64,000 nucleotides of DNA from Macropodus opercularis (Eukaryota; Chordata; Actinopteri; Anabantiformes; Osphronemidae). Below the pieces are notes generated by a model. It was not told where the DNA came from, searched no databases, and saw nothing but the letters and a program-made list of their open reading frames with translations. Location: contig CM061106.1 of NCBI GenBank assembly GCA_030770545.1, forward strand, positions 12,966,501-13,030,500, written 5' to 3'. A program made the translations under genes and the position numbers. Shown here piece after piece: positions 25,100-35,259 of the stretch; within the stretch, counting starts at the first letter, position 1; every line of letters starts with the position of its first letter.

Positions 25100-25400
25100 T
25101 TGTTGGTTTGTACTGTTTAGTTTGTATTCGTTATACTTACATTTGCTTTGATCTGAGTGAGGAAGACAACCCTGCACTTTGTTTTCTTAGACATGAGGCT
25201 TCAGGTGGAGAATATTTGTTTGCTGTGAATATTCTTGCTCAGTGCTTTTAGATTGTTTGGCACTAAGCTCACATGTAGCTTTAAGTTTTCCTGGCTTGTA
25301 GTCCACTGTACAACAAGATGCCTCCAGTAAATGGACGCATTAATTTTTTTTCTTCTTTTCCTGTATGAGAATATTTGAGAAGTCATATGTGTAGAGAACA
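25100..25400. other. Unassigned sequence
   Basis: AT-rich DNA between the clstn1-like fragment and a LINE tail. No coding or repeat signal was recognised. Confidence 0.3.
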
Positions 25401-25700
25401 AGATAGATAGATAGATAGATAGATAGATAAGACTTTATTAATCCCGCAGTGGGGAAATTCTGGTGACCCAGCAGCAGCAAGAGAAAAAAAAAAAAAAAAA
25501 CAGTTGGAAAAAAATAAAGAGTAAAAATATGTTATGCATTATATACAAAAGAAAGACAAAAAATGTACATATCTCACATAAACATAAAGTGCAAAAGTGC
25601 CGAATGAAAAAAACATTTAAAAAAAAAAAAACAATTAGTTTGAACAGATTTTCTAAATCTAAACAAACCCATGTAATTAGTCAGTGTGTTGGTGGAGGCG
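25401..25700 (-). mobile_element. Non-LTR retrotransposon 3' end with GATA microsatellite tail
   Basis: (TAGA)n at 25,401-25,430 is followed by AAGACTTTATTAATCCCGCAG and GGGGAAATTC. Read on the minus strand this is the GAATTTCCCC...AATAAAG 3' end typical of fish Rex/L2-type LINEs, with the microsatellite as tail. A-rich runs follow. The 5' extent is uncertain. Confidence 0.6.
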
Positions 25701-25730
25701 TCCTCAACAGGGTCCACTCTCTAAAATGAC

Positions 25731-26510
25731 TCAGTACGTGATGTAGAACATTTGTGTCACGGAGGCTCTAGCATGTTGCTGCATTTCTGCTAAAGCTGCT
25801 CCATCCTGCTTGTAGAAAAATGTCTGCTTCATGCTGAGAAACCTGCTCAGTGGAGGTTTCATGACAGAGAGGCGTCCATTTAGTTGTTCATGTCTTATTT
25901 GAAGCTTTGCTTTAGAGGCTTGTGGTGGAAATGTAGTGACCAGTGTCTCCTCCTTGCTGACTTGGACTTGGACTGAACGGAGGCCAGGTCTGAGCTGGAT
26001 GAGATGGGAGCAGCTTTTGCTGATCATGGTGCAAATAGCAGGACTAACAAAATGCATCTGTGCTATTTTATTTGTGGCTTTTATTAGTTTCATGTTAGTT
26101 TTGTTAGAGCTGATCATTGGTTGTTCTTTCAGTTTATTGTAACTATAGTTCACCACTGGTTTTGTTATTAGTGACTAATGTTTTTCATAGACGTCATGTG
26201 TCCATGTTGATGTGTAGAGGAAGTAGATTCATGTTGTGTCTTCTATAGATATTGGACTGAGTTAAGCTTTAAATCTGTTCAGTACATAATAGTGAGTTGC
26301 TGTGGCAGCGTAGCTGGACATACTGTTGACCTGCCTGTGTGTATAGTGGAGGGTGTTTCTGAACAGAGTCCTGTTGCCTGAGTTGTTGAGAAATGAGCTT
26401 GAGAGCAGCATGAAAGTCAAAGTGTATGAGGCTGTCAGCTGTAAAATTCTGTCAAACGCTCACTGTCCACGTTTGATCTGCAGCTTAAAGCACAAAACCA
26501 CGGGTCACTG
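25731..26510. other. Unassigned sequence inside the inverted repeat
   Basis: A minus-strand open stretch covers 25,731-26,156, but it shows no domain and no supporting splice context. Nothing else was recognised. Confidence 0.3.
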
Positions 26511-26519
26511 CTGTGTGAA

Positions 26520-27083
26520 CACTCTGACTCTGAAGTCAAGTCTCCTCAGTGACGACACCACCTCCAGCTTTTCTGGTTCAGCTCCTGAGTTAAGTGTCTA
26601 TTGGTTGAAATGAATGTCAGCCTAACACAGTGTTTCCCAACCTGTTGGAGCCTCAGCACATGTTTTACATTAGAAACCACACGACACACCACCAATCAAA
26701 AATGCCACAAGAAGCAGATGTAATGAAAATCTAGTGTCAGTTTATTTGATAGAGGGAAAGAGGTGAGTGCTTATACATGCAAGGAGATATAATCACACTG
26801 GGAGAAACATTTCATAGATCAGATAAATATTTAGTTAATTCTGAGGAGATAAGAATAAGAAAACATGTATAAATAATTATTTCTATATGTACATACAAGT
26901 TGAACCTGATGTAGTATAATCATGTGTTTATTCAGTTTGTTTGTTGTCCATCCTTGACTGACTAATAAAGTTTCCGTCTTTAAGTCTGAGTGAGTTGTGT
27001 CTGTTTTTCTGAGCTGCAGTTCAACCAGAAGGTGAGTAATGAGACCAGATGTGTGTCAGGGTGTTTCCGGTCTAAGGATGACG
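26520..27083. repeat. Right arm of the long inverted repeat
   Basis: It is the reverse complement of the left arm: about 26,520-26,750 pairs with about 18,766-18,990, and about 26,900-27,083 pairs with 18,003-18,190. It contains an AATAAAG word at 26,967. Outward similarity ends at about GGTCTAAGGAT, and a TGACGTCA palindrome lies at 27,079-27,086. Confidence 0.8.
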
Positions 27084-27287
27084 TCAGTGCTTCTATGTTT
27101 CCTACTCGTTGTCCGTCGTTGTGTGATCCAGAAGCTTTTGTCTCCACCTAGTGGCGCTTTACCGTCGGTGCTATGACTCCTGTGATCCTTCACTGGCTCC
27201 ATTTAACTGACGCTCTCACGCTGCGTGTGTCCATGTGTCCAGGTCGTGTTTTGAATTGAAGTCCTCCATGACGTGCGTCACAGAACG

Positions 27288-27309
27288 TGACGTCACATAA
27301 CCTATAAAA
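27288..27309 (+). promoter_or_regulatory. CRE and TATA box upstream of the proline-rich repeat gene
   Basis: TGACGTCA, a perfect CREB/ATF site, lies at 27,288-27,295, and TATAAAA lies at 27,303-27,309. A second TGACGTCA is at 27,079-27,086. The spacing suits a TATA-directed start near 27,335, upstream of the ATG at 27,590. A cAMP-responsive or basal CREB-driven promoter is an inference. Confidence 0.6.
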
Positions 27310-27368
27310 GCCGCTGAGGCCTCTGAAACGGCCCCTTTGCATCTGGACCTTTGACCCGTTGCAAAGTC

Positions 27369-27448
27369 TGACAGCTAATTGCTAACTGCTAACAGCTAAC
27401 TGCTAACAGCTAATTGCTAACAGCTAATTGCTAACAGCTAATTGCTTA
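27369..27448. repeat. GCTAACn heptamer array in the 5' leader
   Basis: About eleven 7-bp units of GCTAACT, GCTAACA and GCTAATT run head to tail in the presumed 5' UTR of the proline-rich gene. Confidence 0.8.
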
Positions 27449-27589
27449 TTATTAAAATAATTGCCAGTTTTTGGAAAGAAACCAACTTCAGTTTTGGATT
27501 AATCTACGCCTGCGGATTATTCTTCAGAGTTTTTTTTTTAAAACCAAACGCTTTTTTCAAAGCGCTCAGCTTCATCCCTCCAGCACCGG

Positions 27590-29349
27590 ATGGCCGGACG
27601 CCCCTGGGAGCAGCAGCGGCCTGGAGTCGGACATCAGCCCCGACCTCGTGCCGGTAGGTTTGGACACTAGCTTCCTTCTCTTTGCTAGAAAAATAACGAA
27701 CTGTGTGTTAACTACTTACTATGTTATTATCACGTGTTAAAATTTTCAGATTTTATTATTTACAATTTGGTCAAAAAGCCAAATGGCGGACGGGGCTTTT
27801 TTTTTTGAATACAGACATAAACTATATTGTCACTATGGAAACGAGAAAGCGATGAATGTTGTGGTACAGTGAACGCAGCATCATGTGACGTCACCCTGTG
27901 TCCATTCAAAATAGCAGCTGCTGCATCATGAAACTTTACTTGATCCACAGTATTATGACAGATATTAGTAGTGAATGAATCAGTGAGTTCATGTTGAATG
28001 TAGTAGCTGAGTATAATTTATGGTGAACAACCATAAAACACTGATTCACTACTTACTTTACTTTGTCTTTCTATTACTTTCAAAGGATTCGTGTTCACAG
28101 TGATGGACACTGTAACATGTAGTGTAGTATAGGGTGATGTAATGTAATGTAGTGTTGTATAGTATCATTTAGTGTAATTAGTTTAGATTCACCATGAAAT
28201 GTTTAGGATCTAGTTGACGTGAAAATACTAATTCTGTAGTCTGGCTCCTCTGACTGACATTAGCTTGTTATGTTGGGACACAGAACTTTACTGTGAAGTG
28301 CCAACGTGCTGGGAACGTGTTACATGCTGATGCATGAGGTTCAGTTCCTGCGGTGTTGACAGTTAGTGGGTGGTAGGGATGTAAATGTGCTTTTCATGCT
28401 TTCCTGCCTCTTGTCTGTGCAGAATATGACGTTTGCTCTGTCACATTTCTCCCCAGGTGGCTGGTGGACTCCGCCCCCTGATGAGCGGGAGGGGGACGTG
28501 TGGATGGACGACGTGCTGCAGGCTGGTGGTGGAGCAGCCCATCTCCATCCTCCACCTCAGGGTTTCCGTGCACCACACATTGGAATGGACAGGAGAGAGC
28601 AGGCTCCTCCCATTCCTCCCTTCGCTCCCTTTCACTTTCCTCCTCCTGTCCCTCACCCCTTCATCCCTCCCTTTGTTCGTCCTGTCCCTCACCCCTTCAT
28701 CCCTCCCTTTGCTCGTCCTGTCCCTCACCCCTTCGTCCCTCCCTTTGTTCGTCCTGTCCCTCACCCCTTCGTCCCTCCCTTTGTTCGTCCTGTCCCTCAC
28801 CCCTTCGTCCCTCCCTTTGCTCGTCCTGTCCCTCACCCCTTCGTCCCTCCCTTTGCTCGTCCTGTCCCTCACCCCTTCGTCCCTCCCTTTGTTCGTCCTG
28901 TCCCTCACCCCTTCGTCCCTCCCTTTGTTCGTCCTGTCCCTCACCCCTTCGTCCCTCCCTTTGCTCGTCCTGTCCCTCACCCCTTCGTCCCTCCCTTTGC
29001 TCGTCCTGTCCCTCACCCCTTCGTCCCTCCCTTTGCTCGTCCTGTCCCTCACCCCTTCGTCCCTCCCTTTGCTCGTCCTGTCCCTCACCCCTTCGTCCCT
29101 CCCTTTGCTCGTCCTGCTCCTATCCCTCGTGTTGTTCGTCCTGCTCCTATTCCTCGTGTTGTTCCTCCTGCTCCTATTCCTCGTGTTGTTCCTCCTGCTC
29201 CTATTTCTCGTGTTGTTCCTCCTGCTCCTATTCCTCGTGTTGTTCCTCCTGCTCCTATCCCACGTCTTGTTCCTATTCCTCCCTTTGTTCCTCCTGACCC
29301 TGCTCATGCTCCAGAACATTTCTTCCGTCCCATTTCCCCTTGTTGCTAA
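27590..29349 (+). CDS. Proline-rich tandem-repeat protein, function unknown
   Basis: An ATG at 27,590 starts MAGRPWEQQRPG. The exon ends at 27,653 before GTAGGT in phase 1 and joins an exon at 28,457 (acceptor TCTCCCCAG) to read GGWWTPPPDEREGDVWMDD. The open frame then runs to TAA at 29,349, giving 318 residues. From about residue 85, thirteen copies of a 12-residue unit (VPHPFVPPFARP, with I/V and A/V variants) are encoded by a 36-bp repeat at 28,648-29,115. Six copies of a 9-residue unit (APIPRVVPP) follow to about 29,270. The variant order shows a four-unit block duplicated. No signal peptide or known domain is seen. Caution: the repeat is open in all three forward frames. The next frame continues past 29,349 into an acidic tail, so the true C-terminus is unsettled. 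The leader resembles the minus-strand leader at 17,540-17,830. Confidence 0.5.
28648..29270. repeat. Coding minisatellite: 13 x 36 bp then 6 x 27 bp
   Basis: Units starting CCTGTCCCTCACCCCTTC repeat every 36 bp, and then units with CCTGCTCCTATTCCTCG repeat every 27 bp. Differences between units are mostly single transitions (TTCATC/TTCGTC, GTTCGT/GCTCGT). Confidence 0.95.
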
Positions 29350-29376
29350 CGTTGGCCCCTCTCTTTCTGCTTTTAG

Positions 29377-29617
29377 GGACCTCTACCCTGCAGCTGCCCT
29401 GATGGACAGTCCTCCTCCTGAGGAGCTTTCTGCCATCGATTCTAACGATGATGGAGCCGGCACGTTTGGCTCCATTGAAAGCTTTGAGGAGGAGGACGAC
29501 CATAGGGCTGCGATCTCCTGTGGGCGTGGTTCCCCCACAAAGAGAAGCAGGGAAGGAGGTGACGAGGCGGGACCGTCCTCCAAGAGGCAGAGGCGGCCTG
29601 ACAGCGACTCTGACTGA
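29377..29617 (+). CDS. Acidic C-terminal exon with basic KRQRR motif
   Basis: It is preceded by an excellent 3' splice signal: TTGCTAAC branch site, pyrimidine run and TTTTAG, ending at 29,376. The open frame reads DLYPAAALMDSPPPEELS, then an acidic stretch with SFEEEDDH, then SPTKRSREGG and SSKRQRRPDSDSD before TGA at 29,617. KRQRR flanked by acidic serine residues looks like a nuclear localisation signal. It probably belongs to the proline-rich gene just upstream, but the frame used by the first two exons needs a phase-2 donor that I could not find. Either a donor was missed or the upstream frame differs. Confidence 0.45.
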
Positions 29618-29619
29618 GG

Positions 29620-30060
29620 TCAGAGGTGCTGCTGTTCTCTGTGCCGCCTGCAGAAAGTAAAGGTTAGTACAAGCTTCTTATCAAAACACAAAGATCAATA
29701 TAATATTCATGTGCTGTTACTAACGTTTGTGTTCTAGTTTTTCTCCTCCTTGAACCGACACCTTATCGCGGTGGAGGAGTTTGTGTGCCCGAATGATCCT
29801 AGGAGCTATGTTGTCTGAGCTAAATGCTCCTGGTAGGGTCTCCATGACAACCAGCTCCTAGGAGACGGGCCAGACTAAGAGCGGTTCATCTCTCTCAGTA
29901 GGAGCCGTGAGATGTAGGTCATGTAGCAGTGGAGAGGTGTTGCTGGCACGTCCCACCAGGAGGAGGCCCAGAGGAAAACCAGGACTCACTAGAGGCAACG
30001 CTAAAGGTCACTACACACTGATGCTGACACGTGGTACTGATGGTGTTTTATTTATTGCTT
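29620..30060. other. Unassigned sequence after the proline-rich gene
   Basis: Probable 3' UTR and intergenic DNA. A possible donor (AAAGGTTAGT) lies at about 29,661. No further gene was recognised. Confidence 0.3.
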
Positions 30061-30179
30061 CATGACATTTATAGAAAGTCCTGAAAGGCCACTTTCTGAG
30101 CAGCTGGACTCAGCAGCATCTTTCTTTTCTCACTCCATAACCTTGGTTAATGTATATGTGTTGTTTCATGAGCATGTTC

Positions 30180-30670
30180 ATGACTCTGTCATCCTGCCTT
30201 CTTTCATGACCAGTACAGAGCCATGGCTCAGCCCTGCAGCATTGTGGAGTGGTGTGACAGCCCCTGCAGCTGAACGTGGGAATAACCAAAGTGATGGTGA
30301 CGTTCTCCAACAGACAGCACATCAGCCAGGAGCACCGGCATCATCATCATCATCTACGATGAGATGGCTCCAGAATTATTGGACTAGCAGTCAGAGCCCT
30401 CTCCACCCTCCACCTTTGACCCCAGGGACTCACTCACGGCCTGGACGCCCCCTCACACCCCCACCCCTTTACCCCAACCACCACCCAAGCTCAGCTACCA
30501 CCCTCCACACTAGAACCCTCTTCAGCCCTAACTCCCACTTCCTCCCATAGACTCATGGACTCTCAGGCTGATTATCTGTGTAATACAGGTGCATACAGAG
30601 ATTTTGTTTTACTATCTGCCTCAAACTTCCCCCTGGGGACAAATAAAGTGTTTTGAACTGAACTGAATTG
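30180..30670 (+). mobile_element. Retroposon-like 3' end
   Basis: A CCCTCCACC-rich segment is followed by TTCCCCCTGGGGACAAATAAAG and a short tail of GAACTGAACTGAATTGA. The ending matches the 3' ends of fish non-LTR elements in design (short hairpin, AATAAAG, simple tail). The 162-codon open frame at 30,062-30,550 has no recognised domain and is taken as incidental. Confidence 0.45.
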
Positions 30671-30806
30671 ACAAAGGTGATGTCTTCATGTTACAATGGT
30701 CAACAAACGTACACAGCAGGTCTTTGTTTAAGAGGTTGAAGCAGAAGCTCCAGGGACACTTCAGACACTTTTGCTTTATATCCAAATAACTTCAAATAAA
30801 TAGGTG

Positions 30807-31274
30807 ATGTGTGTATTTAGCATCTACTGCACAGAAACCTCCAGACTTCAACACCAGATCCTGGAGGAGACGGAGCCTTTCCACAGCAGTGTGGCCCTGC
30901 AGCCAGTCTCCTACCAGCTGGAGGAAGAGGGACAGACAGAGCAGCTGTCTGTCAGGCAGGTGGGCAGGAAGCTGACAGAGAAGAAGCAGGAGGACGGGAA
31001 AGACTCCTACTCTGCCAGACTGCAGGAGTTCAGACAGGAGTTGGATCTGCCTGAAGGACTGAACCCTGAAGCCGTCAGCTGCTCCATGGATCCAGACGGG
31101 AAGCTCCACATCCAGGCAGCCAAAGCTCCGAGTGTAGAGGAGGCTGAGAGAGAGGAGCTCAGAGAAAACACACAGAAGCAGCAGCTCAGCATCAACCTGA
31201 TCACAGTGATGATGGACCAATCACAGCAACGTTTGGTTTGTAGGAAGGTGAACTCATGTCCTCAGAGGCTTTGA
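30807..31274 (+). pseudogene. hsp30-like: Small heat-shock protein HSP30-like remnant
   Basis: The frame reads LQHQILEETEPFHSSVALQP, then QLSVRQVGRKL, EKKQEDGKDSYSARLQEFRQ and LDLPEGLNPEAVSCSMDPDG, ending with KLHIQAAKAP. This is the alpha-crystallin domain of fish HSP30-type chaperones, which bind unfolding proteins in the cytoplasm. Three faults mark it as decayed. The normal N-terminal region before LQHQ is missing. The strand between the conserved Glu-rich turn and QLSVRQ is deleted, though the frame is kept. A few residues between GRKL and EKKQ are also lost. The tail past about residue 120 runs into unrelated sequence. Fish hsp30 genes are normally intronless and about 200 residues long, whereas this remnant has only about 110 matching residues. 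A transcribed short product cannot be excluded. Confidence 0.75.
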
Positions 31275-31279
31275 CATGT

Positions 31280-32035
31280 TTAATAGAAGCATTTTATTAA
31301 ACCCAGAAAACCAAATCTGTGTCCAAACCAGAGTCGCCTTTGTTCACAGGCAGTGCTAGCATCAGAATAGTGACGTTCAGAACCTCCACAGACCTCAATG
31401 TGGAGGTTTGCAGGACTCTGGGAAATTCAGTTGATAACACTGCTACAAGCTTTTTTCATTTCTATTGATAATAATCTCTTCCAAAGAAGCGAGGAATAGT
31501 TTTCAGGATTAGGATAAACTCTTTAACCGTTTTTACTAATATTGCAAAAACCATCCAACATCATATCCTAACAAACCTCTATATGGATAAATGTAAACAC
31601 ATTTTCATTTAAATGAAACCTCTGAAGTGTCAGTCAGACATGAAGGAATACGCAGAGTTAGTATTTTCATCCTGACATTTTCATTCAGTGACATTAACTC
31701 ATTTACGTTGGACAGTGTCCAGTATCAGACGTATGTGGACGCTCCCAGTTCTGCTGTTGAGGAGTTAAAAGTGCCATTAAAATTTTAAGACTTAAATCCA
31801 ATAGAGATTATGATTATGGTTAGATAATTCTGGACAGTAATTAAAAGGACTTTTCTTCATGTTGCTTCAACAATTCTCATGTCCTTTCAAAATATATTCA
31901 GTTACTGACAATTGAGCTTGTGCTTCATGCTGAGAGGAATGTGTCTGAACACACAGCATCAGTGTTGTTGTGCTTGGGTTTACGTAGCTCCAGACCAGTC
32001 AGGGTCTGACCTCTGTCCACCATCAGGACCAGGGA
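31280..32035. other. Unassigned AT-rich sequence
   Basis: No coding or repeat signal was recognised. Confidence 0.3.
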
Positions 32036-32262
32036 AGGGAAGAAGACGCTTGAGGTGAGTCTGAAAAGTTGACGTTCACTCCAAGCCAGCATCTGTGGGA
32101 TGAGCTGCACCAACAGGCCTGATCCATGGAGGCTCTGCAACCCAACTTCCAGGACTTTAAGGATGTGCTGCTGACTCACAGCTCACCTTCAGGGTTCACG
32201 CCTCAATGGGTCAGGATTGGTTTGGCAGCAAACGATAGACCAACAATATTAGACAGACAGAT
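32036..32262 (+). mobile_element. Tc1/mariner-like transposase C-terminal remnant
   Basis: With stops and shifts the plus strand reads HLWDELHQQ, SMEAL, NFQDFKDVLL, then a VRIGLAAN segment. This corresponds to the C-terminal part of Tc1-type DDE transposases, after the last catalytic acid. No terminal inverted repeat was seen. A related fragment (GCAGCAAACGATGGAGC) lies near 34,490. It is inactive. Confidence 0.6.
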
Positions 32263-32975
32263 GTAATGAGCCTCACCGGTTTAGTTTCATGCTTTGGAAA
32301 AACATGATCCTAAAATGCTGCATTGCAGTTTGTCCAGTAGGGGGCAGCAAAGCTTCTGTAAATGACTTGTTCCAGGCGTGAACATGACAGTAGCTCATCA
32401 AGAACAAGTCCAGTTGTTCACCTGACGGTAATTCAGCGTCTGACTAGACTTAAGCCTTTGACCTTTCTGTGCCGTCTATTCAGGATTCCAGAGATTTTAA
32501 TGAGCGTTTGAGTAGAGCCCAGAGTGGTGAGAACTTTCCGTCCTTTACTCGTATTGATTCCAGCCCCGTCACTCAGCTGCGTTGTCCATCCATTCTGCTA
32601 ATGTATTATCCATTTTCAGAACGTTAATATTTACAACCACAGATATAAATGTGCAGTCATTACATTTGTAGTTTGTATCATTCATTTATTTTATTTATTT
32701 ATGTTCTGGTCTATAACATCTTAGGGAAACCTGCACAGTTTAATCCAATCCAATGTGTGACATCAGTAACAAACGTAAAGACCAACTATCACCTTAAAAA
32801 CTGTTCCTGTATTGGAGCAGCCTGTGCAGTGGCCCCAACAAAATGGCCAGTGAGCGTATGATGAATCAACAGATGAAACCCAGCCTCTAACGTCCCAACA
32901 CTCCACCACCTATAAAGGCTGCATTAAGGCCTGACCCATGGCTGAGCCATCACTGTCCACCGTTGGGCCGAACGT
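32263..32975. other. Unassigned sequence
   Basis: AT-rich, with no gene recognised. Confidence 0.3.
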
Positions 32976-32979
32976 CGGC

Positions 32980-35254
32980 CTAGTTCTTGACCAGCTGGGA
33001 GATCCTGACCACTTTGATGTCCGATGGCACTTGATCATAATCGGACGACAGATACTCTGGAGACAGCACCTTAGTGGGTTTGTTGTACAGCAGGTACCTG
33101 CAGGACAGAGACGCAGGTGTGATATATGTATGTGGGACATGAAGGTTTCTGACACAGCGTGAATCAAACTAGCAGGTACATAAAGTACGAGTCTGGGTTT
33201 CAACATTAATAAGAAGAAACACAAATAAACGTGTGTGGGAATGAAAAGTGACACCGCACTTGTTGAGGTGACTCTTCCTGCCACACAGCTTCAATGTGGT
33301 TCTTGGCGTCGGCCTGTGACTGATCGTAACAGTATCTGAAAAAGGGAGAGAGTTTTTACTTCAATGGTAGAAAGTAATCAAATCAACAATTAATCTTAAC
33401 ATCAGTTAAAAAACTGAGACTCTTTGACAACAACGAGTGGCCTGATAAGCAGCAATGAATAAGCTCCACTAGCTGCAGTAGCAGATGATTCCACCTTCAT
33501 GTGCTTGTTTACCGGACCAGCTTGTCCATGTCCTCCAGGTCTCCCACACGGCAGCAGTGTAGTAGTATCTCCCTCGTCATTAGGGACGTACGCCGTGGAC
33601 TCCTGGCGACGCTCGTAAGGGAACTTATTTCTCGTCGTCTACGGACGAAAGGGAGGAATTAAGACCAAGAGCAGGAAGCTGCAGCTGCCACAGCAGTGGA
33701 AATGCTGAAAACATCATATGTGCACATGCTCTGTACAGAAATAGTCTCTTTGCATGAGTCAAATGAGTGAGATGGCGTCTGAGCGGACGAGACGCTTCCT
33801 GCCTCTGCACCTTCAGTGTTTTCTAGTTGGTTGCTTTGTGGCCTCTGGCAGCATCGTGCACAATAAGCCTTATACTTCATGGCCCTTCTACTTAGAGTCT
33901 GTATCACACTCCAGGATTTCAGCTGTTCTCTCAAAGGAACCACAGTGAAACCTTGTAGTAGCCTCGGTGAAGCACAGCTGACAGTCGGCTGAGAGACTCG
34001 GCCCCAAAGCGGTTGTGGAAGACGCTGTCGATGTCCATCATGAAAAGGTGGTCGGCTTCATTACGGATCTGAAAACAGGAAACACGAAGGAATAAGAGCA
34101 ACACAGAGAGATTTGATTAAAGGTATAAATAAAAGACAACAATTAGCATTTTTACATTTAACTTATTCCATTAGTGAGTCATGACCCGTTCTGCTTGTTA
34201 AAAGACACCAAGGTTTTCAAGCAGGAACCACTCAGACGTGTCAGACTTGGCGTCAGGCCCCGTTCAGCAGCGTTTACCTGCTTGTGGATGGTGACTGTGG
34301 CCCACTTCATCCTCCCGAGCACCACATCCTGCAGCGCTTTGCACTGGGCACAGACACAACAGAGACGCTCCGGCCTTCACCCATCTCAACCTGAGCCAGA
34401 GGAGAAAACGCAGGACGAACGGCATGAAGTCAGGACGTGACAGACTATTGCTGCGTTTGATTCAGTTTGACAAACACACTGTCAACGGCAGCAAACGATG
34501 GAGCAAAGTTAGACAGGACACAATGTGCCTCACGGGTGGAGTTTCACCAGAGTTTGTCCAGCAAAGCCTCTGCATTGACCTCTGAGTTTGTTGCAGGTGT
34601 GTCTCACTACATAAATGAACGACTCACTGTGGGAACATCTTCCTCATGGTCTGTGTAGATGTAGTACGTGACCCTGAAGTCAACTAAAAAGTGCTTTTCA
34701 CTGACTCCAGGAAGGCCCTCAGGAAACGGGTGTATCTGTCCACATGAAAGAATGAATGATTAGTTTATGACACATGGAAAAGCATCATATAGTTGGTGCC
34801 TGTGCACATACTTGCCAACAGCAAAACCACCACAGCAATGCGTGGCTCCATTTTCTGATAGATGGCGTCAATAACCACAGGATCAAAGGTTCCCTCCCAA
34901 ACCAGGGGAACATTCCAGTTGGTCACTGGGTTCACGTCAGTGCGTCTGGGAGAGTAAAGAACGTCCTGAGAGCGTGAGCTTGAACAGTAGCAACATCTGA
35001 ACGTTTCACCTGCTGAAAGGCTGGTTCAGCCAATAAACAACGTGACGTCTGACAAAGCACAAAGTGACGTCTCAACTAAACAGGAATTAGATGGAGTCAT
35101 TAAAACAATAGAACAGAAGAAGCCCAACGCTTCTATTAAATGTGTTTAACCTGAAATCACATCGTCTTTAAAGCTTTTCCTCACGTTCCATAAGCTGGAT
35201 GTTATTATTGCTCAGCTCACCCTTTGTGTGCGCTTGGCTGATCATACTTTACTC
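32980..35254 (-). pseudogene. gbgt1-like: ABO/GBGT1-family alpha-1,3-glycosyltransferase pseudogene
   Basis: Minus-strand exon pieces are, in order: 35,254-35,220 (VKYDQPS); 34,945-34,812 (VTNWNVPLVWEGTFDP); 34,735-34,628 (YTRFLRAFLES, then EKHFLVDFRVTYYIYTD); 34,390-34,278 (VEMGEGRSVSVVSV, then LQDVVLGRMKW); 34,068 to about 33,953 (ADHLFMMDIDSVFHNRFG, with the DxD metal-binding motif); about 33,640-33,510 (FPYERRQESTAYVPNDEG); 33,335 to about 33,257 (KNHIEAVWQ); and 33,097-32,980 (YLLYNKPTKVLSPEYLS, ending ISQLVKN and stop). The family adds GalNAc or Gal in alpha-1,3 linkage to glycolipids in the Golgi. Frame breaks occur after FLES, before LQDVV, after NDEG and before ESHLNK, so it cannot make the full enzyme. 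The N-terminal anchor exon was not found. Four independent breaks make sequence error unlikely. Confidence 0.8.
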
Positions 35255-35259
35255 TGGAA

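Noticed and set aside
28441..29319. Minus-strand 292-codon open frame (Arg/Asn/Lys/Asp repeats)
   Set aside because: It is the reverse strand of the proline-rich minisatellite, with no splice or promoter support.
30062..30550. 162-codon open frame as a gene
   Set aside because: It lacks a domain and ends in a retroposon-like 3' end with AATAAAG and a simple tail.
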